This document shows positions 27,160 through 36,411 of a stretch of DNA of 64,000 nt, one piece after another. This DNA is from Rhodohalobacter sulfatireducens (GTDB lineage Bacteria > Bacteroidota > Rhodothermia > Balneolales > Balneolaceae): assembly GCF_022012475.1 (NCBI RefSeq), contig NZ_JAKLWS010000004.1, forward strand, positions 1 through 64,000, given 5' to 3'. A program made the position numbers and the translations under genes. Under the pieces are notes generated by a model. That model was given only the letters and a program-made list of their open reading frames with translations. It did not search any database and was not told the origin of the DNA. Within the stretch, counting starts at the first letter, position 1. Each line of letters begins with the position of its first letter.

Positions 27160-28899
27160 TTAAAACCGCTGTTGAAATCGAAATCGTGCTTCCATTTCAG
27201 AAAATGCTTTACCATCGCCCTCCATTACTGTATTATTTTGAGTGCGAATGTTTAACTGTAGATTCGTTGAAGACGTGACAGAATAGCTGGCCACAAAATT
27301 GCCATTTATCGATAAACTCTTGTTTACTCTATTTTGATCGGTCACTATTTGCTCAAACCTGTTTTGTGATACATTCACCGTCAGGTTTAAATTCAATTTC
27401 CTTTGTAAGAGTGCATAACCAGATCCCAGCGAACCCGTTAGTGTTGTAAAGGTGTTGCCCGGGGCATCTCCTAAAACAACATTTACTGAACTGTTAACAG
27501 ACAGGCCTGAGGGTAATGCCAGGGAGTAACTGGCCGCTCCCGTTTTTGTATTCGATTCATTTGTTTCCAAATCACCATCCTGAACCGGGAACTCCACAAG
27601 CATATCCTGGTAAATTGCGGTAATAGAAAAATTATGAGTCGCACTTCCGCTGATAATTGAAAAACTTGGGAAAAACTGAAATACCTGCGAGAGCTGACTG
27701 TGTTGACCCTGGTTTCCGGAATCGTTTGAGCTAGTTGAAGATTCAAACCGTGTATAACCGCCACCCAGATTTACACTTTCAGAAACCTGCACATTTGTAT
27801 TCAGGTTTATATTCTGCCTGGTTTGCTTCGAAATCCTGTTGCCAAGTAAATTATCTTCGCTCAGTGAAAATTCTCCATCCAGGGTCCACTGCTGATCAAA
27901 AAACTGGAAAGACGGGGTAAGTGTAATGGTGTGCTGGTCATCCCTCATATCTCTCATCCCCAAACTTTTATAGCCCGGTAAAATTCGTTCGTATTGCGCT
28001 CTCATCTGGAAAGCATCAAAGGAAAATTCGGTGTGCGCCATACCTGCGTACGAAAGTCTCGTGCTGCTTCGGGGTGTAAAAAGATCCGTCAAAAAGGAGG
28101 GGATATCAGATTCATCGGCAGCCAGGTCGGGACTTCTCTGATCTCTTGTAAAAGCCGAGACCGTAGTTTCCGCCCCCACCTTAAAAGTCTCCTCTAAAAC
28201 AGAAAACTGGAATTTTGGTGTAACCGCAAGGTTTTCAGCAGGGGGAGAAAGCAATCCCGGCCGATAATTTGTTATGTTTGAAGTGTCCGGAATGGACCCC
28301 CTGTTATCTTTTGAATAAAATGCTGAAAGGCTGAAGTTGCTTCGTTCGGAACTACCCACACCGGCCTGAAATGCATACAGCCAGCGTTCAAATGTTGGAC
28401 GACGTGCACGATCTGCACTAAAATCGAACACAGCCCTGTTTACACGGCCGGCAGCCAGATCAATAAAAACAATTCCGGGAGATAAATTGAGCTCGCCGCC
28501 CCGAATTGTGGTACCTCTTAGTGCGTAATTTCCATAACCCGGGTTTACATCACCAGCTGAAAGTGTTACCCATTTCCAGCTTCCATAAAAATTAAACCGG
28601 TTGAGAGATTGTCGTAATTTGTTATCATCGGTGCTGTATCGAATATTTGCCCCGGATTCAAAGCCAAGAATTGAAAAATCAATATTAGCCGTTAAAAGAG
28701 CTCCCAACGGCTGTCTTCTGTTTACATCTTGTGTGGTAGTATATGCATGAGATTGTAAGCCAACAGAACCACTGTAACTGTAGGTTTCAATATCTGTTTC
28801 ACCGATTGTGTCCTGAGCATATAGGGAGGGTAAAGAGGCTAAAAATATACTTATTACAAAAATTACTATTTCAACTACCAGCAATTTTTTTGGGTGCAT
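27160..28899 (-). CDS. Outer-membrane beta-barrel protein
   Basis: 579 residues, signal peptide (about 1-29, ending LPSLYAQ), then alternating amphipathic strands throughout with many Ser/Asn/Gly turns, ending in a C-terminal aromatic (RFRFQQRF), the usual barrel-insertion signal. The segment 'AGDVNPGYGNYALRGTTIRG' near residue 115-135 looks like a conserved lip or plug-like loop. No known barrel family is clear. It is the first gene of the operon, with the 1965-residue protein starting 15 bases downstream; a barrel that exports or anchors that protein is the simplest reading (inference). Confidence 0.75.
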   Translation of the reverse strand: MHPKKLLVVEIVIFVISIFLASLPSLYAQDTIGETDIETYSYSGSVGLQSHAYTTTQDVNRRQPLGALLTANIDFSILGFESGANIRYSTDDNKLRQSLNRFNFYGSWKWVTLSAGDVNPGYGNYALRGTTIRGGELNLSPGIVFIDLAAGRVNRAVFDFSADRARRPTFERWLYAFQAGVGSSERSNFSLSAFYSKDNRGSIPDTSNITNYRPGLLSPPAENLAVTPKFQFSVLEETFKVGAETTVSAFTRDQRSPDLAADESDIPSFLTDLFTPRSSTRLSYAGMAHTEFSFDAFQMRAQYERILPGYKSLGMRDMRDDQHTITLTPSFQFFDQQWTLDGEFSLSEDNLLGNRISKQTRQNINLNTNVQVSESVNLGGGYTRFESSTSSNDSGNQGQHSQLSQVFQFFPSFSIISGSATHNFSITAIYQDMLVEFPVQDGDLETNESNTKTGAASYSLALPSGLSVNSSVNVVLGDAPGNTFTTLTGSLGSGYALLQRKLNLNLTVNVSQNRFEQIVTDQNRVNKSLSINGNFVASYSVTSSTNLQLNIRTQNNTVMEGDGKAFSEMEARFRFQQRF

Positions 28900-29148
28900 C
28901 CTTACAATTTCTTCGTCTATTGCAATTCTTGGACTTTATTCCTGTGTAATAGTCGCCTCAGACTTGTTATTCAGATACTTTGTAGGCATTTTAAATTGTT
29001 TTGACAATATTTATCCCGAACCTGAATCTTTAGACCATCAGACTGGGTTAGTTTTGCAAATGTTAATGAATACCCTAAATAGGCTGCCTTTATATGTAAA
29101 TGCGAATTCCGCTACAGAAAGGGGTCAAAATAATCTTTAATTATTTAG

Positions 29149-29718
29149 ATGAGTGATAAGAGCGACATAACCCAGCTTTTACTTACCGTTAACAAAGGAG
29201 ATCAGGATGCATACAAAAAGCTTTTTGAACTTGTCTATGATGAGCTTCGCCGAATTGCCAATACACAACTGAATTATGAATATTCCGATCATACATTCAG
29301 CAAGACCGAATTGGTTCACGAAGCATATCTCAAACTGATTGATCAATCGAAGGTAGATTTCAACGACCGTACACATTTTTACGCTATCGCTGCACGCTCT
29401 ATGCGTCAACTTCTGGTTGATTATGCACGCAAGAAAAAGGCCGACAAACGAGGAGGCGGACAGAAACCGCTGCCGTTGGATGAAAATATTTTTCACTTGA
29501 GAAAACATGCCGAAGATATTATAGAACTCGACGAACATCTTGAACAGCTTTCCCAGCTTGATGAGCGACTGGGACAAATCGTAGAACTTCGTTTTTTTGC
29601 CGGTATGAGTATTGATGAAACTGCAAAAATGCTGGATCTATCAGCAAGCACTGTTAATCGTGACTGGGCGAAAGCAAGAGGATGGCTCTACCAGCGGTTA
29701 AAATCAGAACATGGATGA
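29149..29718 (+). CDS. ECF-family RNA polymerase sigma factor (Sig-70_X6 type)
   Basis: 189 residues. Region 2 is 'DAYKKLFELVYDELRRIAN' through 'KTELVHEAYLKLIDQSKV' and 'FYAIAARSMRQLLVDYARKK', with the linker 'ADKRGGGQKPLPLDE', and region 4 has 'RLGQIVELRFFAGMSIDETAKMLDLSAST' (split across 140-175) with the helix-turn-helix. This subtype typically sits beside a Ser/Thr kinase with TPR repeats rather than a classical anti-sigma factor, exactly as here (kinase starts 86 bases downstream). It is divergent from the three-gene surface operon, which makes that operon a plausible target. Confidence 0.92.
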   Translation: MSDKSDITQLLLTVNKGDQDAYKKLFELVYDELRRIANTQLNYEYSDHTFSKTELVHEAYLKLIDQSKVDFNDRTHFYAIAARSMRQLLVDYARKKKADKRGGGQKPLPLDENIFHLRKHAEDIIELDEHLEQLSQLDERLGQIVELRFFAGMSIDETAKMLDLSASTVNRDWAKARGWLYQRLKSEHG

Positions 29719-29804
29719 AGTTTACCTGATTTTACACAGGACTTGAAGATTAAATGAGACCGAAAGCAGATCTTTTACGCATAATTATTGTGTGAATAAG
29801 CTAT

Positions 29805-32438
29805 ATGAATATGAATAAGGAACGCTGGAATCAGATAACCGATATTGTTGATGAAGTCCTGGAAGCAGAGGGTCCATCTGCAAAAAGAAAAATCCTGGAG
29901 GCTCGGTGTAGGAATGACGAGGATCTAAAAAAGGAAGTTCGGAAGTTCCTCGATTCTATTGAGGACTCTTCTGAGTATTGGGATTCTCTTTTTCAATCCA
30001 ACCGGTTATTTATCGGAGAGATTACCGATGATTATGAGAATACCCTCCATGAAGGTTTATTGGAGAAAGCTGCAACTCTTCCTGAAATCGGAGATAACAT
30101 TCCCGATCAGATTGATTTATATCGCATAAAAAAGCGAGTCGGGATTGGCGGTATGGGAGAAGTGTACCTGGTAAGCAGGATTGACGAAAAATTTAATCAA
30201 AATGTAGCGCTTAAATTGATGCGCCATGGAGTGACCTCGCAAGACCAGGCCCGAAGATTTGAACAGGAACGTACTATCTTATCATCTCTCAATCATCCAA
30301 ATATTGCTCGCCTGCTGGATGGGGGAATCGCCGAAGACGGTCGTTCTTATTATGTGATGGAATATGTGGACGGAATTCCTATAACTGAATATTGTGATAA
30401 ACACGGTTGTAACCTGGAGGAACGCTTAAATCTATTTAAGCAGGTTTGTAAAGCCGTTCAATATGCTCACTCGAATTTCATTGTCCATCGTGACCTTAAA
30501 CCCGATAATCTCCTTGTTAACTCTGAGGGAGTCGTTAAAATTTTGGATTTCGGAATTGCCAAGATGATTGACGATAGCCTTGATGAGAAGAGTCTCCTTC
30601 AAACCAGTTCCGGTTACAGGATGCTAAGCCTTAAATACTCGGCGCCCGAACAGATCACTCTCGACCCGATTACAACGGCTACCGATGTATATTCCCTGGG
30701 CACACTGCTTTTTGAGCTTTTAACAGGCTCACATCCGTTTCATTTGAAAGGCAAAACACTGCATGAAACGGAATACATTATTCGAAATCGGCAACCCAGC
30801 TACCCGAGCAGCGTATCCCCCCGGTGGAAAGCAAAACTAAAAGGAGATATTGATGCTATAATTTTGAAGGCGCTTCGAAAAGAATCTGCAGAGAGATATG
30901 ATTCTGCACAAAGCATGCTGGATGATATTGAACGGTTTGAGAATTCACTCCCGGTAACTGCCCGCCGCGATTCCATGCTGTATCGATCTAAAAAATTTAT
31001 CAAAAGACACTCGCTGTCGCTGATGTTTTCAGGATTTATACTCTTTCTGGTGGTAGCTTTTACTCTTTTTTATACACAGAGAATTGCAGATGAAAAACGA
31101 ATTGCTGAACTACAAGCTCAAAAAGCCGAACAAGTAACGCTCTTTCTGATGGATATGTTTGAGGCGAACAGTCCTTCACAATCGGCCGGTGAAATTATTA
31201 CCGCGAGAGACATGCTGGAACGCGGGGAAGCCGAAGCGGCAAAATTGGAGGGGTATCCCGAACTGAAAGCACAGATGTATGAAGTGATTGGCGAAATTTA
31301 TCGAAGGCTCGGCCAGTATAATAAATCAGAATCACTTCTGAGACAATCGTTAACCATCAGGCAGGAAATTTACGGGAATTATCACACCGAAACGGTAGGT
31401 ACATTCGATAAATTGGGACTTCTTCTTATTAATAAAGGAGAATTTTTTGCTGCCGATTCACTCCTGAGTCTTGCACTGAATATCCGGGAAAGTCAACTAA
31501 ATTCAACAGGGCCCGATATGGCCGAGACGCTCAGTAACCTTGCCTTTGCCCGCCGCAGGATAGGAGACTCTGCAAATGCCGAGCCGTTATACAGACGAAG
31601 TCTTGAGATTCGTGAAGAATACCTGGGACGAGATCATCCCTCAACTATAGAAAACATGAGCAGCCTTGGTGTTGTTCTTCATTATAAGGCGAAATATCGG
31701 GAGACAGAGGCCTTATTCAGGGAAATTCTTGAACGTAGAGAAAGTCTGCTTGCACCCATCCATCCCGACGTGGCTATCAGCCAAAACAGTTTGGGAGCAT
31801 TGTTAATGAATCTCGGGGATTACCAGGAAGCTGACAGCCTGCTCAATCGTGCCTTAACTGTTCGGCGTAAATTGTATGGAAATGATCATCCCTTTGTAGC
31901 ACTTACACTCAACAATCTTGCAATATCACACATAGAGCAAGGTAAATTATCTGAAGCGCAAGAGTACGTGAATGAAGCTTACCGGATCAGGGTACCACAA
32001 CTTGGTCATGATCACACAAATACGGCTATCACAAAATTTACTATTGCAAAGTTAATGCTCGAGACCAATCAACCTGACTCTGCAATAACCCTTTACAAAC
32101 AGGCGTACCAGACATTCCACGATAACCTCTCTCCCAAGCACTCCCTAACCGCCCGAACAATGGTTGGCATCGGGAGTGCATATCTTGCAAAAAATGACCT
32201 CGAATCGGCCGCCCCCTATTTTGAGGAGGGATACAAAAAAGTGGAGGCTGTTCATACAGAAGAGTCGTTGGAACATGCACTTGCCAGTATTCAATATGCT
32301 GCATATCTGATGCAATCGGGGAACAAAGAACAAGCAGATTCTATGCTAAAAACTGCCCGCAGAACCCTTCAATCTTTCGAAAAAAAGGAGAGTTTGAGGC
32401 AGGAAAACATTGTGACACTTCTCAATCAGATGAACTAA
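29805..32438 (+). CDS. Transmembrane Ser/Thr protein kinase with TPR repeats
   Basis: 877 residues; ATG 29805 or ATG 29811. An N-terminal helical region (1-100) is followed by a Hanks-type kinase domain (about 105-395): glycine loop VGIGGMGEVYLV, Lys137 in VALKLM, catalytic HRDLKPDN (Asp230) and DFG (248-250), 'YSAPEQITLDP'. All key residues are present, so it should be active. One membrane segment follows (about 400-425, SGFILFLVVAFTLFY), then a tail of tetratricopeptide repeats with spacing near 42 residues (e.g. 'TLSNLAFARRRIGDSANAEPL', split; 'ALTLNNLAISHIEQGKLSEA'). It is expected to sense or scaffold partners outside the membrane and regulate the adjacent sigma factor. Confidence 0.93.
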   Translation: MNMNKERWNQITDIVDEVLEAEGPSAKRKILEARCRNDEDLKKEVRKFLDSIEDSSEYWDSLFQSNRLFIGEITDDYENTLHEGLLEKAATLPEIGDNIPDQIDLYRIKKRVGIGGMGEVYLVSRIDEKFNQNVALKLMRHGVTSQDQARRFEQERTILSSLNHPNIARLLDGGIAEDGRSYYVMEYVDGIPITEYCDKHGCNLEERLNLFKQVCKAVQYAHSNFIVHRDLKPDNLLVNSEGVVKILDFGIAKMIDDSLDEKSLLQTSSGYRMLSLKYSAPEQITLDPITTATDVYSLGTLLFELLTGSHPFHLKGKTLHETEYIIRNRQPSYPSSVSPRWKAKLKGDIDAIILKALRKESAERYDSAQSMLDDIERFENSLPVTARRDSMLYRSKKFIKRHSLSLMFSGFILFLVVAFTLFYTQRIADEKRIAELQAQKAEQVTLFLMDMFEANSPSQSAGEIITARDMLERGEAEAAKLEGYPELKAQMYEVIGEIYRRLGQYNKSESLLRQSLTIRQEIYGNYHTETVGTFDKLGLLLINKGEFFAADSLLSLALNIRESQLNSTGPDMAETLSNLAFARRRIGDSANAEPLYRRSLEIREEYLGRDHPSTIENMSSLGVVLHYKAKYRETEALFREILERRESLLAPIHPDVAISQNSLGALLMNLGDYQEADSLLNRALTVRRKLYGNDHPFVALTLNNLAISHIEQGKLSEAQEYVNEAYRIRVPQLGHDHTNTAITKFTIAKLMLETNQPDSAITLYKQAYQTFHDNLSPKHSLTARTMVGIGSAYLAKNDLESAAPYFEEGYKKVEAVHTEESLEHALASIQYAAYLMQSGNKEQADSMLKTARRTLQSFEKKESLRQENIVTLLNQMN

Positions 32439-32472
32439 AGGAATTTATTGCCACTCGACCCTGCTTAAGTAC

Positions 32473-32970
32473 TTACATATAGAGATAAGGCTTCCAGTGC
32501 TCCTGTACACCACCCAGTAAATTCTGGAAGAACGTAATATGTACAGGCCGGTAGGGTTCTATGTCCAGGGGCATTCTTGCTTCATCAGGCGTACGATTTC
32601 CCTTCTTCACATTGCACTTATTACATGCCGTTACCAAATTTTCCCAGCTATCTTCGCCTCCCCGGCTGCGGGGAAGTACATGATCGAGGGTTAAATCGGA
32701 TTTTGTACCACAATACTGGCAAGTGTGCTGGTCTCTTTTCATGATGTTTCTGCGAGACAGTACAATTTTTGCATAGGGCAGATTGATATATCTCCGAAGA
32801 CGAATAACAGACGGATAGGAGTATTCGTCATTTACCGTTCGAATAACCTTCTCAGGGTCATCATGCAGTAATTCGGCCTTCTCAAGAAATAATAATTTTA
32901 CAGACCTCTGGACTGAACAAATACTGAGTGGCTGGTAGTCCTGATTTAGTACAAGTACGTCGGAATCCAT
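32473..32970 (-). CDS. HNH endonuclease
   Basis: 165 residues. The N-terminal part 'VLVLNQDYQPLSICSVQRSV' and 'LRRYINLPYAKIVLSRRNI' is the conserved lead-in seen in this widespread chromosomal HNH group. The nuclease module is 'CQYCGTKSDLTLDHVLPRSRGG' (residues about 94-115) and 'NLVTACNKCNVKKGNRTPDEA', with two CxxC zinc pairs and the DHVLPRS catalytic His. Its substrate is unknown. No mobile-element or restriction context surrounds it, so it is likely a housekeeping repair-type nuclease. Confidence 0.88.
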   Translation of the reverse strand: MDSDVLVLNQDYQPLSICSVQRSVKLLFLEKAELLHDDPEKVIRTVNDEYSYPSVIRLRRYINLPYAKIVLSRRNIMKRDQHTCQYCGTKSDLTLDHVLPRSRGGEDSWENLVTACNKCNVKKGNRTPDEARMPLDIEPYRPVHITFFQNLLGGVQEHWKPYLYM

Positions 32971-33333
32971 GGGTTAAAAATTAGCTGTTCAAGTAGAGAT
33001 AATGTCTATAAATGAATCTAAAGCCTAAATAGTATGACTCATTTTGCTTTAAATTTCAACTAAAAAAAATCTGTAATCATTCTGTTTTGCTCAATCAACG
33101 TAATTAATGAAAGGATAATTATTTGATAACCTCATATTGAAGTCAATCAACTGATTTCAGGAGTAAAAAATCAATTTTGTCTACAATTTGTATACAAAGG
33201 GTACACTTTTAATAAGTGAATAAAAATTGACAAAAAAAGAGTTTTTCCGTTGCTGAAAAAGCCTGTATTTTACAACTGAAACACGACTATTATCGCCCTT
33301 AAAAAACTAAACAAGCGCTTCCATATCAAATTT
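32971..33333. other. 363-base intergenic region, no gene seen
   Basis: AT-rich sequence between the HNH gene and the divergent glutamate dehydrogenase gene. It probably carries both promoters. A TTGACA-like box near 33227 and a TATTTTAC box near 33266 are present but not correctly spaced, so no promoter is claimed. Confidence 0.5.
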
Positions 33334-34641
33334 ATGGCACCTCAAAAAAATCACTACAACGCTTCTATTTATAAAGAGCCAGGCCCAAAATTAAGTACAG
33401 AGACACCTTTTGAATCCATGATGGAGAGATTCCGTTTTGCTGCGGATGTTCTCGAGTTAGATGAAGGTATGTTCCAGTATCTTTCGAGTCCCGTAAAACA
33501 GATCATCGTTTCAATCCCAATTATAATGGATGATGGCAGAATTGAAGTTTTTGAAGGTTACCGGGTTATTCATGATAATGTACTCGGCCCCTCGAAAGGC
33601 GGCATACGCTACGCTCCCGATGTAAACCTCGATGAAGTAAAAGCACTCGCCTCATGGATGACATGGAAATGTGCCGTTGTGAATGTTCCATTTGGAGGTG
33701 CAAAAGGTGGTGTTCGGTGTGATCCCAATAAGCTTTCCAAGACGGAGCTTGAACGTATTACCCGGCGATACACCGCCAACATGCTGGATATTTTTGGGCC
33801 TGATAAAGATATCCCCGCCCCCGATATGAATACAAACGAACAGATCATGGCCTGGGTGATGGATACTTACAGCATGAATGCACAAAGAACGGAAACAGCC
33901 GTTGTAACCGGCAAGCCTATCATATTGGGAGGTTCACAGGGACGAAAAGAAGCGACCGGCCGCGGAGTGGTTACAGTAACTCTGGCCGGATTGAACAAAC
34001 TTGGGATGATGCCTAATAACGTTACTGTTGCCGTGCAGGGATTTGGAAATGTGGGTTCGGTATCGGCAAATTTAATGTATGAACAAGGCGCAAAAATTAT
34101 AGCCATTAGCGATGTAACCGGTGGATATTACAACGAAAATGGAATCGACATACCTGAGGCTATCCGGTACTCTAAAGAAAATAACAATCTTCTAAAGGAT
34201 TTCCCGGGAGCTGAACTGATTTCGAACAACGAACTCCTTGAACTTGAATGCGATGTTTTGATTCCTGCCGCTAAAGAGGATCAGATTAATCGTAGCAATG
34301 CCGGAAACATTCAGGCAAAAATTATCTCTGAAGGGGCAAATGGCCCTGTAACCGCAAATGCAGATGCTGTACTTGAAGAGAAAGGAATCATGGTAATACC
34401 GGACATTTTGGCAAATGCAGGTGGTGTAACCGTTTCTTATTTTGAATGGGTCCAAGACCGGCAAGGTTATTTTTGGACCGAAGAACGAGTTAACAGGCGA
34501 CTAAATCGAATGATGCGCAACGCTTTTGATAATGTTTATGGCGTAAGTGAAGAATTTAGAATAACTTTACGCCAAGCAGCTTATGTCTACGCTATAGACA
34601 AAGTGGCAACTACATTAGAAATGCGTGGCATCTACGCTTAA
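33334..34641 (+). CDS. Glutamate dehydrogenase (Glu/Leu/Phe/Val dehydrogenase family)
   Basis: 435 residues. Substrate-binding part: 'SKGGIRYAPDV' with the neighbouring 'VPFGGAKGGVRCDP' (catalytic-Lys and glycine-rich motif), 'PAPDMNTNEQIMAWVMDTY'. Rossmann part: 'VAVQGFGNVGSVSANLMYE', 'EGANGPVTANADAVLE', 'VIPDILANAGGVTVSYFEW'. The length and motifs fit hexameric small GDHs that interconvert glutamate and 2-oxoglutarate plus ammonia. Cofactor preference is not clear from sequence. It is followed after 20 bases by an RsbW-like kinase gene, likely on the same transcript. Confidence 0.93.
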   Translation: MAPQKNHYNASIYKEPGPKLSTETPFESMMERFRFAADVLELDEGMFQYLSSPVKQIIVSIPIIMDDGRIEVFEGYRVIHDNVLGPSKGGIRYAPDVNLDEVKALASWMTWKCAVVNVPFGGAKGGVRCDPNKLSKTELERITRRYTANMLDIFGPDKDIPAPDMNTNEQIMAWVMDTYSMNAQRTETAVVTGKPIILGGSQGRKEATGRGVVTVTLAGLNKLGMMPNNVTVAVQGFGNVGSVSANLMYEQGAKIIAISDVTGGYYNENGIDIPEAIRYSKENNNLLKDFPGAELISNNELLELECDVLIPAAKEDQINRSNAGNIQAKIISEGANGPVTANADAVLEEKGIMVIPDILANAGGVTVSYFEWVQDRQGYFWTEERVNRRLNRMMRNAFDNVYGVSEEFRITLRQAAYVYAIDKVATTLEMRGIYA

Positions 34642-34661
34642 TAAAATTGAATAACGGCAAT

Positions 34662-35066
34662 ATGTCGAAACAGATTTTTCGGCTCTCATTGAACTCGACT
34701 TATAAAGAGTCGGAAAAGGTTCCGGATTTTGTTACGGAGATTCAAGAAAAGAGCCAATTGGAAGAAGATACTACCGGTGACCTTATGCTCCTGCTTAGTG
34801 AAGCTGTGACGAATGCTATTGTTCACGGCAATAAACTGGATGAGAAAAAAAAGGTTGAGGTTGAGGTAAAAATAAATTCTAAACAGATCATTTCTACTGT
34901 AAAGGACCAGGGCAAAGGATTTAATCCGGAAGCTGCCAACGATCCATTAAAAGAAGAAAACCTCTTAAAGGACAGTGGAAGGGGTATTTTTCTGATTGAA
35001 GAGATCTCTGATTCGGTAGATTACCTTGACAACGGTACTACGATTCAATTTTCACTAAACCGTTAG
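34662..35066 (+). CDS. RsbW-like ATP-binding protein (anti-sigma factor / Ser kinase)
   Basis: About 134 residues from ATG 34662 (a TTG at 34647 is an alternative). GHKL ATPase boxes: N-box 'LLLSEAVTNAIVHGNKLD', G1 'VKDQGKGFNP', G2 'DSGRGIFLIEEISDSVDYL'. This is the HATPase_c_2 layout of RsbW/SpoIIAB-type kinases that phosphorylate an anti-sigma-factor antagonist and bind a sigma factor. No STAS-domain partner or sigma gene is next to it; it trails glutamate dehydrogenase, which is an unusual place. Confidence 0.85.
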   Translation: MSKQIFRLSLNSTYKESEKVPDFVTEIQEKSQLEEDTTGDLMLLLSEAVTNAIVHGNKLDEKKKVEVEVKINSKQIISTVKDQGKGFNPEAANDPLKEENLLKDSGRGIFLIEEISDSVDYLDNGTTIQFSLNR

Positions 35067-35079
35067 TTTCAACTGCTTC

Positions 35080-36411
35080 TTACTGAACAACTAACGCATC
35101 AATATTTCCACTTAACTGAAGCAGTTCCGTTTCAGCTATTTTAGCTTCATACTTGGCATTGATCAGCCTGTTTTCTGCTTGCAGAAATGTGGTTTGAGCT
35201 TCCCTGAATTCAAGTGAACTGATACTACCCAAGCGAAATCTTTCCAGTGCAATATCGAGTGTTTCTTCTGCATTCTGATAGTTTTCCTCTTCCAAATCTA
35301 CAAGTTCAATTGCGTTTACATAGGCCCGAAATGCACTCTCAAAATTAGATTCTATCCGTAATCTCTCCTGCTGCCGGCTGATTTCAGCATTCTTTTGATC
35401 AATTTTAGCGTTTTGTATTCTTCTGTTGATATTGAATCCGTTGAAGATCGGTACGCGGGCTGTTAATCCATATGAAAAACCGGTTGTTTCATTAAAACTA
35501 AAGAATCCTCCCCCGCTTTCATTCCTGTTAAAGCTATATCCCGATGAAAAAGAGATCTCCGGATATCTTTCACCCTGAACTTCGCGCAGTTCTAATTCAG
35601 TGATATCTTCCTGTGCCTTAGCAATGGCTAACTCAGTATTTTGTTCAATTAAATTCTCATAGAGTTGCTTTTTTACCAGGGAGCGATTTACAGAAATCTC
35701 ACTTACTACGTCAAACTCCTCGCTTGGCTGCCGTCCCAAAAGTTCATTTAGATTAATTTTGGCTTCTGTAAGTGAATTTGTTTCCCGGATATAAGCAGCA
35801 CGATCTTCACTCAAGTCTGAACGAGCCTGCAATAAATCATACTCGGACCCGGATCCTAAATCTACTTTTGTTTCTTCAATCTCAATTCGTTCTTCGGTTA
35901 CTTCAATGTTATTCTGAAGGATGTTCAACTGCTCGCTAATTCGAATAATATTGAAATATGTAAATGAAATATTGGCCACCAAAAACTCCTGGTTCAGGTC
36001 AAGCTGCAATTCACTCAGGTCTCGAATTTCTCCAAGGCGGTTGTATGAGGAAAACATCCGCAGGCCATCAAAAAGTGTCCAATCTAAATTGATTGCTGCG
36101 TTTGTATTATTGCTCTCTGCACCTTCGGTTATACGTGATTCTCCACCGGCCTGAAATTCACTGTCTTCTATGCGTTCCGTCCTGGAGGCCGTTGCATCAA
36201 CTATGGGTAAAAATCCTGCATTTCCCAACGACAGATTATTTTCTGCCTGCTCAACTGAATTCCTTGATATCATAATTCCGTAATTATTCTCAAGCCCAAT
36301 AGCTACGGCTTCATCAAGTGTTAATACCTGTTGAGCGATGGCTTGTGAAGGAATCAAAAAAGGTAGTATTAGAAGAACTGTGTAAAATCCAGCAATTATT
36401 CTTTGAATCAT
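35080..36411 (-). CDS. TolC-family outer-membrane efflux protein
   Basis: 443 residues with signal peptide (to SQAIAQ). Two OEP repeats with long helices: 'LTLDEAVAIGLENNYGIMIS' at the start, heptad-rich coiled-coil segments ('LNILQNNIEVTEERIEIEE', 'AEISRQQERLRIESNFESAF') and 'ALERFRLGSISSLEFREAQT' near the end, all typical of TolC. It forms the outer-membrane channel of the pump encoded by the two genes upstream; its start overlaps the RND gene end by 4 bases (36408-36411), so expression is coupled. Confidence 0.9.
   Translation of the reverse strand: MIQRIIAGFYTVLLILPFLIPSQAIAQQVLTLDEAVAIGLENNYGIMISRNSVEQAENNLSLGNAGFLPIVDATASRTERIEDSEFQAGGESRITEGAESNNTNAAINLDWTLFDGLRMFSSYNRLGEIRDLSELQLDLNQEFLVANISFTYFNIIRISEQLNILQNNIEVTEERIEIEETKVDLGSGSEYDLLQARSDLSEDRAAYIRETNSLTEAKINLNELLGRQPSEEFDVVSEISVNRSLVKKQLYENLIEQNTELAIAKAQEDITELELREVQGERYPEISFSSGYSFNRNESGGGFFSFNETTGFSYGLTARVPIFNGFNINRRIQNAKIDQKNAEISRQQERLRIESNFESAFRAYVNAIELVDLEEENYQNAEETLDIALERFRLGSISSLEFREAQTTFLQAENRLINAKYEAKIAETELLQLSGNIDALVVQ

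Noticed and set aside
33227-33273. Sigma-70-like promoter before glutamate dehydrogenase
   Set aside because: The TTGACA and TATTTTAC boxes are 36 bases apart, too far for a promoter.
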